Source: Halioglobus maricola
GTDB taxonomy: Bacteria; Pseudomonadota; Gammaproteobacteria; Pseudomonadales; Halieaceae
Direction: 5' to 3'
Length of the DNA: 64,000 nucleotides
Assembly (NCBI RefSeq): GCF_009388985.1
Contig: NZ_CP036422.1
Coordinates: 3,362,501 to 3,426,500 of the forward strand
Within the stretch, counting starts at the first letter, position 1. Each line of letters opens with the position of its first letter. Below are positions 27,124 through 34,596 of the stretch, piece after piece. The translations under genes were made by a program, and so were the position numbers. The notes under the pieces are model-generated. The model did not search any database, was not told the DNA's origin, and worked only from the letters and a program-made list of their open reading frames with translations.

Positions 27124-29243
27124 TGCGCCTTACCTATTTTGCCCTGCTGCAGGGCCTGGACCACGCTCTCGCGAGGGCCATCAGCAACGAGTTTGCCGTT
27201 ATCGATCACGATGATACGGTCTACCATCTCCAGCAGGGAGTTCCGGTGAGTCACCACCAGCCACGTTCGGCCGTCGACAAACTCAGCCAGCTTGTTCTTG
27301 ACTGCACTCTCGGTAGAGTGGTCCATTGAACCTGTAGGTTCATCCATCAGCAGAATCGGCGATTCATTGATAACACCTCGCGCGAGGGCCACCGATTTGC
27401 GCTGACCGCCAGACAGCGAATCTCCGCGCTCTCCTACCAACATGTCGAAGCCCTGCGGATGGCGATTGACGAAACCCGTCAGATTGGCTATCTCGACGGC
27501 GCGCACCAGGGCCGCATCCGAGGCCTGCGGATTCGCCAGCGTCAGGTTATCGCGCAAGCTGCCGTAGAACAGGGTGACGTCCTGCGGCACATAACCCACC
27601 CTGGAGCGAAGTTCTGTGGGATCCAACTGACGCAAATCGATCCCGTCGACCATGATCGAGCCTTCAGTGGGCTGGTAAAGGCCCATCGCAAGCTTCTGTA
27701 AGGTGGACTTGCCAGAACCCACTCGCCCCAGAATAGCCACGTGCTCACCGGGTTTGACTTTGAAGGACACATTGCTCAGTGATTCGATTTCCGCACCGGG
27801 GTATGAGAACGAAACATTCTTGAATTCAATCTCGCCTCGGAACATCTCCCGCGACAGAAACTGTGCACCCGGAGGTCGTTCCACCGGCTGATCCATCACC
27901 TGGTCGAGTGTCTTCAGCGCAATTTCAGCGTTGTGGTACTGAGTGATAAGGCCCGCTGTCTGACCAAAGGGTGCCATGATCCGCCCGGATAACATGGTGC
28001 AGGCAATCAGCCCGCCCATGCTGAGTTCACCGGCGGTAATCAGATAGACCCCGGTGACGATGACAAACATCGTCACCATCTGCTGGGACCACTGGGTCAC
28101 GTTAATCGCCGATGTAGACAGCAGACGCAATTGCACTGCTACATGCGCCAGAAAAGAGGTGGTCTCTTCCCAGCGGCGCTGGGTGCGAGACTCGGCACCC
28201 ATGGCCTTGATCGTATCCAGCCCAACGAGTGACTCGATCAGAGTCGAGTTGCGCATTGCCCCGGCACGGTATGTCGTTTCCGCCAGTTCCTTGAGCTTGC
28301 CCTGCACGGACAGCGCGAACCCGAGAACGATGACCAGGCCAATCACTATAGGGATCAGCACTGGCCAGGCGATCCAGGCGATGACCCCGATGAAAATCAA
28401 CGCAAACGGTATATCGATAATCGTCGTCACCGAGGCCGAGGTGATGAAGTCTCTCAGGGTTTCGAATGAACGCAGGTTGACCGCATAGGAACCCACTGAC
28501 ACTGGGCGGTTCTCCAACCGAATTCCCAGCACCTTTTCCATAATCGCTGCGGACAGCGTGATGTCCACCCTGCGGCTGGCGAGATCGAGAAAGTACCCGC
28601 GCATGGTGCGCAGGGTGATATCGGCAATGAGCACGAGAATGACCCCGGCCGCCAACATCCACAATGTCTCCACCGCATGGTTTGGCACCACCCGGTCATA
28701 CACGTTCATGGTGAACAACGGGAGCGCCAAGGCAAAGACATTGATAAAAAACGCCGCAAGCAACACATCCCGATAGATCGGGAGATTTGCGCGCATTGCA
28801 TCCCAGAACCAGTGGCCGCGCTCCGAGGTTCCCGTGCGCGGTGCGCGCTGGTCAAACTTGAACCTGGGGCGGCAAACAATGACTGCATCCCCTGAAGACG
28901 CCAGCAATTCCTCCCGTGGCACATCGACCACAGACTCATTCAGCTCCGGGTAGATGACCCGCGCGAATGTGCCGTCTTTCTTCCAGCCCAGCAACAGGCA
29001 GGCGCGTTCGTTGTTCAGCAGCACGACGGCCGGTAACAGCGCTGGCTCAATCTCTTCTGGAGAGCGATACACCAGACGACTGGCCAAACCCACCCGACTG
29101 GCCGCTCGCTCAAAGAGGCCAGGCGTCAAGTTGCCGGAGTGCGCCGGCAGCCCGCCCATGACAGCCTCGGCAGTAGAGGCATTGCCATGATAGCGGCACA
29201 GTGCCAGCAGGCACTGCAATAGCGGGTCATCCACGTGGTTCAT
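27120..29243 (-). CDS. lapB: LapB-type ABC exporter (type I secretion permease/ATPase)
   Basis: A 707-residue protein. The N-terminal ~130 residues form a C39-peptidase-like domain without the protease signature, as expected for exporters of RTX-type adhesins that are not leader-cleaved. Six transmembrane helices lie at ~155-430. The C-terminal ATPase has Walker A (GRVGSGKST), signature LSGGQRK and Walker B (ILLMDEPTGSMD). It exports the adhesin directly from the cytoplasm using the C-terminal signal. It is the first gene of the minus-strand lapB-lapC-luxR operon. Confidence 0.95.
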   Translation of the reverse strand: MNHVDDPLLQCLLALCRYHGNASTAEAVMGGLPAHSGNLTPGLFERAASRVGLASRLVYRSPEEIEPALLPAVVLLNNERACLLLGWKKDGTFARVIYPELNESVVDVPREELLASSGDAVIVCRPRFKFDQRAPRTGTSERGHWFWDAMRANLPIYRDVLLAAFFINVFALALPLFTMNVYDRVVPNHAVETLWMLAAGVILVLIADITLRTMRGYFLDLASRRVDITLSAAIMEKVLGIRLENRPVSVGSYAVNLRSFETLRDFITSASVTTIIDIPFALIFIGVIAWIAWPVLIPIVIGLVIVLGFALSVQGKLKELAETTYRAGAMRNSTLIESLVGLDTIKAMGAESRTQRRWEETTSFLAHVAVQLRLLSTSAINVTQWSQQMVTMFVIVTGVYLITAGELSMGGLIACTMLSGRIMAPFGQTAGLITQYHNAEIALKTLDQVMDQPVERPPGAQFLSREMFRGEIEFKNVSFSYPGAEIESLSNVSFKVKPGEHVAILGRVGSGKSTLQKLAMGLYQPTEGSIMVDGIDLRQLDPTELRSRVGYVPQDVTLFYGSLRDNLTLANPQASDAALVRAVEIANLTGFVNRHPQGFDMLVGERGDSLSGGQRKSVALARGVINESPILLMDEPTGSMDHSTESAVKNKLAEFVDGRTWLVVTHRNSLLEMVDRIIVIDNGKLVADGPRESVVQALQQGKIGKAQ

Positions 29244-29544
29244 TCCCTGATATCCACTCCAGTGAAGCCAGTTTTTAGGTTGCGCCGCTCAGCGTATGGG
29301 ACTGCGCGGTTTAACTGGCTGAATCTAAACAAATTATGGTAATAAAAAAGCATAGGCCAGAAGCCGGGGATTGACTATGTACCGAATGCGCTCCAATTCA
29401 CATTTCGCTCCATTACACGGACATTTCCGCCAAACTTGCGCCCACTCATAACCCGACCGGCAAAATTACCGTGAAAAGCGCACAATCTTCCGTATTTCAA
29501 GCAAGCTAGCGAATGCTGAGCTTTCTCACCGGCGCGCCCCAAAA
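29244..29544. other. Intergenic region upstream of lapB
   Basis: About 300 bases without a gene. It includes an AT-rich patch (29330-29350) in the right place for the lapB promoter on the minus strand (CATAAT near 29333-29338), but no convincing -35 was found. Confidence 0.4.
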
Positions 29545-29560
29545 TGTGAACCAGTTCACA
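29545..29560. promoter_or_regulatory. CRP/Vfr-type binding site
   Basis: TGTGA-ACCAGT-TCACA is a second perfect CRP core palindrome, preceded by AAAA. It lies between lapB and the small plus-strand gene. Its centre is about 62 bases upstream of the start predicted from the TATACT at 29603, the classic class I activator spacing. Whether it also acts on lapB, 300 bases away, is unknown. Confidence 0.72.
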
Positions 29561-29602
29561 GATACCGCGTGAATACCCCATGGCCAGAACCCAAGGCAGG
29601 TC

Positions 29603-29608
29603 TATACT
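29603..29608 (+). promoter_or_regulatory. Candidate -10 element (TATACT)
   Basis: TATACT has no recognisable -35 at the normal distance, as expected for an activator-dependent promoter. It sits 35 bases before the ATG at 29643. Confidence 0.5.
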
Positions 29609-29642
29609 GAGGCTGAGAAGTTACAACAGGGGATTTGATCTC

Positions 29643-29861
29643 ATGGGTGACAAAGCAATATTTGAGTCTCGCGACGTGTCTGCGCCCTTCAGTGGCAAGG
29701 CTGATGAAGCGCGCAAATATGTCGGAGAAGAGCGCAGGCGGGACACCCGTCGCTCAGGCGAAGACCGCCGTGATGCAGTCAGGTTCGGCGAAGGCGTCAA
29801 ACCCGAACGTCGTCAGACTGCAGGCCGCCGGGAAGACGATCTGAGCCTGCAGTTCTGGTAG
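29643..29861 (+). CDS. Small highly charged hypothetical protein
   Basis: A 72-residue soluble protein with repeated Arg-rich motifs (EERRRDTRR, EDRRD, PERRQTAGRREDD). It has no signal peptide or membrane segment. I chose the ATG preceded by AGGGG. An upstream in-frame extension exists but would include the promoter elements. I do not recognise a function. RR-x-DRR patterns often occur as N-terminal tags of regulators, and the protein could bind RNA or nucleotides, but this is speculation. Its 3' end overlaps the 3' end of the heme A synthase gene on the opposite strand by 65 bases. Confidence 0.6.
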   Translation: MGDKAIFESRDVSAPFSGKADEARKYVGEERRRDTRRSGEDRRDAVRFGEGVKPERRQTAGRREDDLSLQFW

Positions 29862-30906
29862 TTGGCTCCACCTGCCGCAGCAGGACATGGCCCGTGTAAA
29901 TACTGGTCGTCAACAGCAATACCGCCCCCCCCTGGTGGCAAGCCGCCAACCAGACAGGCACATGTAACAGCAAGGTGCTAATCCCCAGAATAACCTGCAA
30001 CCACAGCGCGGCCAGCATGAGCGATACAGCGACTTTCACGCGCGCCCCTTCTGAACCGTGCGACTTCGTGATCGCCTGCCAGGCATAGATATGCATCACG
30101 CCAAACAACGCATAAGCGAACATTCTGTGATTGAACTGAACGGTGGTAATGTCCTCGAAAGCGGACACCCACCAGGGGTCGAGGTCATATAGCAGTGGCG
30201 GGATAAATGAAGACCCCATCAACGGCCAGGTATTGTAGGCAAAGCCTGCACGGATGCCCGCTACAAGCCCGCCTGTAAGAATCATCAGAAACACCAGCAC
30301 GGGTATTGCCCGGGCCCAGTTCGGCGCTGTCGGCGCAGTGCGTTTGCGGCCATCAAACAGCAAATCAAACGCCACCCAGAGCATATAGGCATAGATAATG
30401 ACGGCCAGGCCAAGATGGGACGTCAGTCGGTACTGACTCACCCGGGGGTTATCCACCAGGCCACTTTTTACCATGTACCAGCCAAGCAAGCCCTGCAGCC
30501 CACCGAGGACAAACAACACCCAGAGTCTCGGCATGTAGCCCAGACGCACCCTGCCCTTAAGGGCGAAGAACAGCATGGGAAAGAAAAATATCACGCCGAT
30601 CAGGCGCCCCAGCACCCGGTGCAGGTACTCATACATGAAGATGGATTTAAAGCCATCCAGATCCATACCGAGGTTCACTTTCTGGTACTCGGGGAACTGC
30701 TTGTACTTATTAAACGTCTCTTGCCACTGACCCTCGGTCATTGGCGGAATAACGCCCATCAATGGCTTCCACTCCACCATGGACAGGCCAGAGTTGGTCA
30801 GGCGGGTGACGCCACCGAGCAGGATCATGCCAAAAATCACTGCGGCGCAAAGCAACAGCCAGCAAGCGACCTGGCGGTCATAGCGACTTTGTTGGGTTAA
30901 GGACAT
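29797..30906 (-). CDS. ctaA: Heme A synthase, COX15/CtaA family
   Basis: A 369-residue inner-membrane protein with about eight transmembrane helices. Recognisable family landmarks are GGVTRLTNSGLSMVEW near residue 30, EYLHRVLGR, HLGLA and FNHRMFAY, which contain the heme-ligand histidines. It converts heme O to heme A for aa3-type cytochrome oxidase. The ctaB and cytochrome oxidase subunit genes usual beside it are not in the window. Its last ~20 codons overlap the convergent small gene, and the C-terminal tail is hydrophilic and poorly conserved-looking, so that overlap is tolerable. Confidence 0.93.
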   Translation of the reverse strand: MSLTQQSRYDRQVACWLLLCAAVIFGMILLGGVTRLTNSGLSMVEWKPLMGVIPPMTEGQWQETFNKYKQFPEYQKVNLGMDLDGFKSIFMYEYLHRVLGRLIGVIFFFPMLFFALKGRVRLGYMPRLWVLFVLGGLQGLLGWYMVKSGLVDNPRVSQYRLTSHLGLAVIIYAYMLWVAFDLLFDGRKRTAPTAPNWARAIPVLVFLMILTGGLVAGIRAGFAYNTWPLMGSSFIPPLLYDLDPWWVSAFEDITTVQFNHRMFAYALFGVMHIYAWQAITKSHGSEGARVKVAVSLMLAALWLQVILGISTLLLHVPVWLAACHQGGAVLLLTTSIYTGHVLLRQVEPTTRTAGSDRLPGGLQSDDVRV

Positions 30907-30954
30907 ATCAGAAGTAGTTCAATTTCGAGGGGCTATCATACCGCAACATGCACC

Positions 30955-31860
30955 TCAGCGGGGCGCTTCCGGAGGTACACACTGCACCACGATGTCGAAC
31001 ATAGCCTGGGCAGCAACAGACAGGGGATACCGGCGGCGTGTGATGACGCCCACCTCCCGCGTCACCACCGGTGCGCTGATGGGGCGGACTTCCGCCCCCA
31101 TTTCCAACACCTGGGATGAGCTCAGGGATGGCACGACACTGACTCCCAGGTTCTCGGCCACCATACGCCCGACACTCACCAGCTGATGCGCCTCAAAGGC
31201 CGGCGTCAGCACAATGCCCTTCTCCCGCAACATGCCATCGATCAGCAGGCGCACACTGGAGGGGCGCTGCAGGGTGATGTAGCTGTGCTTTTGCAGGTCG
31301 CGCCAGCGCAAACCCCGCTCCAGCGCCAATAGCGGATGGCCCGGCGGCAGTACCGCGACCAGGCGGTCCGTGAACAGTGGGTGAAATTCCAGGTCTGAGG
31401 CTTCGCCGGGTTCGAAAGTCACCCCCAGCTCCACCCTGCCCTCTCGGACCATATCAACGACCTGCTCGGCGACCACGTCGTGCACGGTGACGTTGATGTC
31501 AGGATAGTCGCCGTGGAAGCGCTTCAGCAGGCCGGGCAGCAAGCTAGAGGTGAAGGTGGGCATCGCGGCGACATCCAGCTTACCCCGACGCAGGGCAAAC
31601 AGATTGTGAACGTCATCCAGAGCCTGCTCCCAATCAGCCAGCAACCTCCTTGCGACGGGGTAGAGCGCCTCTCCCTCAGGCGTCAGTGCCACCACCCGGG
31701 TAGAGCGGGCAAAGAGCTTGCCGCCCACCTCGTCTTCGAGCTTGCGAATAGCGATACTCAGTGCCGGCTGTGACAAGTGCACCAGAGCGCAGGCCTCAGC
31801 GAAACTCTGGCAGCGCGCCACGGCCACAAAAGCCTGCATTTGCTTGACTGAAACATTCAT
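30955..31860 (-). CDS. LysR-family transcriptional regulator
   Basis: A 301-residue protein with an N-terminal winged helix (MQAFVAVARCQSFAEACALV, then SQPALSIAIRKLE) and a C-terminal periplasmic-binding-like effector domain. It is divergently transcribed from the scoA-scoB-thiolase operon with a 128-bp shared promoter region, so it is the probable regulator of ketone-body or acetoacetate use. The effector is unknown. Confidence 0.92.
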   Translation of the reverse strand: MNVSVKQMQAFVAVARCQSFAEACALVHLSQPALSIAIRKLEDEVGGKLFARSTRVVALTPEGEALYPVARRLLADWEQALDDVHNLFALRRGKLDVAAMPTFTSSLLPGLLKRFHGDYPDINVTVHDVVAEQVVDMVREGRVELGVTFEPGEASDLEFHPLFTDRLVAVLPPGHPLLALERGLRWRDLQKHSYITLQRPSSVRLLIDGMLREKGIVLTPAFEAHQLVSVGRMVAENLGVSVVPSLSSSQVLEMGAEVRPISAPVVTREVGVITRRRYPLSVAAQAMFDIVVQCVPPEAPR

Positions 31861-31861
31861 T

Positions 31862-31889
31862 AATATTTCTTATTAATTCTTCAAATATT
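31862..31889. promoter_or_regulatory. Possible LysR operator in the divergent promoter
   Basis: AATATTT (31862-31868) and AAATATT (31883-31889) are inverted repeats in an AT-rich stretch immediately upstream of the LysR start. LysR proteins often bind such sites at their own promoter. AT-richness makes a chance occurrence quite possible. Confidence 0.35.
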
Positions 31890-31988
31890 TATATTTGTTA
31901 AATGTAGCGAGCTCATGCAGTCTTGGCAATCCCGGCCGCGCACCCCAGCACCCGACCCACCCGCTGCGGGCAATCAAAGGAGAACAAC

Positions 31989-32690
31989 ATGTCCGGTTTT
32001 GACAAAGTGGTAGGCAGCTATGAAGAAGCCATGGCTGGCCTCGAGGACAATATGACGGTGATCGCCGGCGGGTTTGGCCTGTGCGGCATCCCGGAAAACC
32101 TGATCAAGGAAATCAAGCGCAAGGGCACCACCGGTCTGACCGTGGTTTCCAACAATGCTGGCGTGGATGGCAAGGGTTTGGGCCTGCTGCTGGAGGATAA
32201 GCAAATCCGCAAAATGGTCTCCTCCTATGTCGGCGAAAACGCCCTGTTCGAACAACAGATGATGAGCGGCGAGCTTGAAGTTGAACTAACGCCTCAAGGC
32301 ACTCTGGCCGAGAAAATGCGCGCAGGCGGTGCAGGTATTCCAGCATTCTTTACCGCTACTGGCTACGGCACACCCGTGGGCGAGGGCAAGGAAGTGCGCG
32401 AATTCGACGGGCGTCACTACATCCTCGAAGAATCCATTGTGGGCGACTTCTCCATTGGCAAGGCCTGGAAGGCCGACCGCTATGGCAATCTCGTGTTTCG
32501 CAAAACCGCGCGCAACTTTAACCCAGGCGCCATCACCGCTGGCAAAATCGCCGTGGTTGAGGTGGAGGAAATCGTGGAACCCGGCGAGCTGGACCCGGAC
32601 GAGATCCACTTGCCCGGTATCTACGTGAACAGGTTGATCAAAGGCTCCTTTGAGAAAGCTATCGAACAGCGCACTGTGCGCAGCGCCTGA
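31989..32690 (+). CDS. scoA: 3-oxoacid CoA-transferase subunit A
   Basis: A 233-residue cytosolic protein, the alpha half of succinyl-CoA:3-ketoacid CoA-transferase. [16 protein letters not shown] near the N-terminus is the CoA-binding glycine-rich motif of the family. The start is the ATG after AAAGGAGAAC. With subunit B it moves CoA from succinyl-CoA to acetoacetate. It is followed by scoB after 11 bases. Confidence 0.95.
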   Translation: MSGFDKVVGSYEEAMAGLEDNMTVIAGGFGLCGIPENLIKEIKRKGTTGLTVVSNNAGVDGKGLGLLLEDKQIRKMVSSYVGENALFEQQMMSGELEVELTPQGTLAEKMRAGGAGIPAFFTATGYGTPVGEGKEVREFDGRHYILEESIVGDFSIGKAWKADRYGNLVFRKTARNFNPGAITAGKIAVVEVEEIVEPGELDPDEIHLPGIYVNRLIKGSFEKAIEQRTVRSA

Positions 32691-32701
32691 GGAGAGACAA
32701 C

Positions 32702-33358
32702 ATGGCACTGACAAGAGAACAACTGGCCCAGCGTGTTTCCCAGGAATTCCAGGATGGTTTTTACGTCAACCTGGGCATCGGCATTCCCACCCTGGCCGCC
32801 AACTATATTCCCGACGGCATGGAGGTCATGCTGCAATCTGAAAACGGACTGCTGGGCATGGGCCCCTTCCCGACCGACGACGAAGTCGACCCAGACCTGA
32901 TCAATGCCGGCAAGCAAACTGTCACCATGGCGACAGGCGCAGCGCTGTTCGACTCCGCCGAATCCTTCGCCATGATTCGCGGGGGTCACGTGGATCTGAC
33001 AGTGCTCGGCGCTTTCGAAGTAGATGCTCAGGGCAATATCGCGTCCTATATGATTCCCGGCAAGCTCATCAAGGGCATGGGCGGCGCCATGGACCTCGTA
33101 GCGGGCGCCGACAATATCATCGTGGTAATGACCCACGCCTCCAAGCACGGTGACTCGAAATTGCTCAGTGAATGCACCCTGCCCCTGACGGGCAAGGGTT
33201 GCATCAAGCGGGTTCTCACCGACCTCGCTCTACTGGACATTGAAGACGGGAAATTTATACTCCGCGAGCGTGCTCCAGGCGTGAGCGTGGAAGATATCGC
33301 ATCACTGACTGAAGGGGAGTTAGTCATCCCCGACCACGTACCCGAAATGCAGCTGTAA
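32702..33358 (+). CDS. scoB: 3-oxoacid CoA-transferase subunit B
   Basis: A 218-residue beta subunit containing the catalytic glutamate Glu47 in the family motif SENGLLGMGP, which forms the glutamyl-CoA thioester. GIGIPTL near residue 25 is also typical. The start has GAGGAGA just upstream. It is in one operon with scoA and a thiolase. Confidence 0.95.
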   Translation: MALTREQLAQRVSQEFQDGFYVNLGIGIPTLAANYIPDGMEVMLQSENGLLGMGPFPTDDEVDPDLINAGKQTVTMATGAALFDSAESFAMIRGGHVDLTVLGAFEVDAQGNIASYMIPGKLIKGMGGAMDLVAGADNIIVVMTHASKHGDSKLLSECTLPLTGKGCIKRVLTDLALLDIEDGKFILRERAPGVSVEDIASLTEGELVIPDHVPEMQL

Positions 33359-33370
33359 CAGGATAGAATC

Positions 33371-34558
33371 ATGAGCAAAAGAGAAGTAGTTGTACTGAGC
33401 GGCGTGCGCAGCGCCATCGCAGATTTTGGCGGCAGTCTCAAGGATGTGGCCCCCACCGAAGTCGCCGGCCAGGTCGTTGCTGAGGCAGTGAGCCGCTCAG
33501 GCCTGGATCCCTCAGACATAGGCCACGTGGTCATCGGCAACGTCACCCATTCCGATCGGCGTGACATGTATATGAGTCGCACAGCGGCCCTCAAGGGCGG
33601 CCTGCCGGTTGAAACACCTGCTCTCACCGTTAACCGTCTGTGTGGTTCCGGCCTGCAATCGGTGATCTCCGCCGCCCAGATGATCCTTCTGGATGACTGT
33701 GACGCTGCCGTTGCCGGCGGAGCTGAATCCATGAGCCGCGTGCCTTACTGGCTTCCCAACGCCCGCTTTGGCGCGCGTATGGGTGACGGCCAAATGGTCG
33801 ATGCCATGATGGGCGCCCTCACCTGCCCCATGGGAGACACCCACATGGGCATCACCGCGGAAAACCTGGCGGAAAAATATGCCGTGAGCCGCGAAGAACA
33901 GGACGCACTCGCCGTTGAGAGCCACCGCCGCGCCCAGCAGGCACAGGAAGAAGGCCGCTTTGACAGCCAGATCCTGCCCATTGAGATCAAGACCCGCAAG
34001 GGTACCGTGGTGTTCGACAAAGACGAGCACGTGCGCAACGACTGCAAGACCGAGGACATGGAGCGTCTGCGCGCCGCCTTCAAAAAAGACGGCACTGTCA
34101 CCGCAGGCAACGCCTCCGGCCTGAACGATGGCGCTGCCGCCGTGGTCCTGATGGAGCGCAGTGCCGCCGAGGCCAAAGGCCTCAAGCCGATGGCCCGCAT
34201 GGTCGGTTATTCTGTCGCGGCGGTTGACCCCGCGATCATGGGCATTGGCCCGGCACCGGCGGTGCGCAAGCTCATGGAAAAAACCGGCGTAGCGATCGAG
34301 GACATCGACATCTGGGAATGCAACGAAGCGTTTGCCGCCCAGGCCCTGTCGGTCGTCAAGGAACTCGACCTGGACCCCGCCAAGGTGAACCCCAACGGCT
34401 CCGGCATCAGCCTGGGCCATCCTATTGGTGCCACAGGCTCCATGCTCACAGTGAAGGCCCTTTACGAACTGGAGCGCAGCGGCGCCCGCTACGCGGTCGT
34501 CACCATGTGCATCGGCGGCGGACAAGGTATCGCTGCACTGTTCGAACGCTGCGAGTAA
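33371..34558 (+). CDS. Acetyl-CoA C-acyltransferase (thiolase)
   Basis: A 395-residue thiolase. The nucleophilic cysteine is Cys91 (NRLCGSGLQ). The second half carries ECNEAFAAQ, GHPIGATGS with the active-site His, and MCIGGGQG with the base cysteine. It cleaves acetoacetyl-CoA, or a longer 3-ketoacyl-CoA, to acetyl-CoA. Following scoAB, the obvious pathway is acetoacetate to two acetyl-CoA, feeding central metabolism or, in reverse, polyhydroxyalkanoate-type synthesis. Chain-length specificity is not readable. Confidence 0.94.
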   Translation: MSKREVVVLSGVRSAIADFGGSLKDVAPTEVAGQVVAEAVSRSGLDPSDIGHVVIGNVTHSDRRDMYMSRTAALKGGLPVETPALTVNRLCGSGLQSVISAAQMILLDDCDAAVAGGAESMSRVPYWLPNARFGARMGDGQMVDAMMGALTCPMGDTHMGITAENLAEKYAVSREEQDALAVESHRRAQQAQEEGRFDSQILPIEIKTRKGTVVFDKDEHVRNDCKTEDMERLRAAFKKDGTVTAGNASGLNDGAAAVVLMERSAAEAKGLKPMARMVGYSVAAVDPAIMGIGPAPAVRKLMEKTGVAIEDIDIWECNEAFAAQALSVVKELDLDPAKVNPNGSGISLGHPIGATGSMLTVKALYELERSGARYAVVTMCIGGGQGIAALFERCE

Positions 34559-34563
34559 TCATG

Positions 34564-34593
34564 TAGAATCCGCGTCCTCTCGACGCGGATTCT
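34564..34593 (+). promoter_or_regulatory. Candidate uup promoter and 5' hairpin
   Basis: A perfect 12-bp stem, AGAATCCGCGTC with GACGCGGATTCT around CTCTC, ends three bases before the uup ATG and has no T-tract, so it is not an obvious terminator. TAGAAT (34564-34569) is a possible -10, with TTCGAA 17 bases upstream as a weak -35. The hairpin would then form at the mRNA 5' end and cover the ribosome site region. Confidence 0.45.
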
Positions 34594-34596
34594 CAC

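Noticed and set aside
31861..31930. Phage attachment or insertion site suggested by AT-rich inverted repeats
   Set aside because: No integrase, tRNA or target duplication. A LysR operator in a divergent promoter is the simpler explanation.
33512..34525. 337-codon minus-strand frame opposite the thiolase
   Set aside because: It is a mirror of thiolase codon bias in GC-rich DNA. The thiolase on the plus strand is unambiguous.
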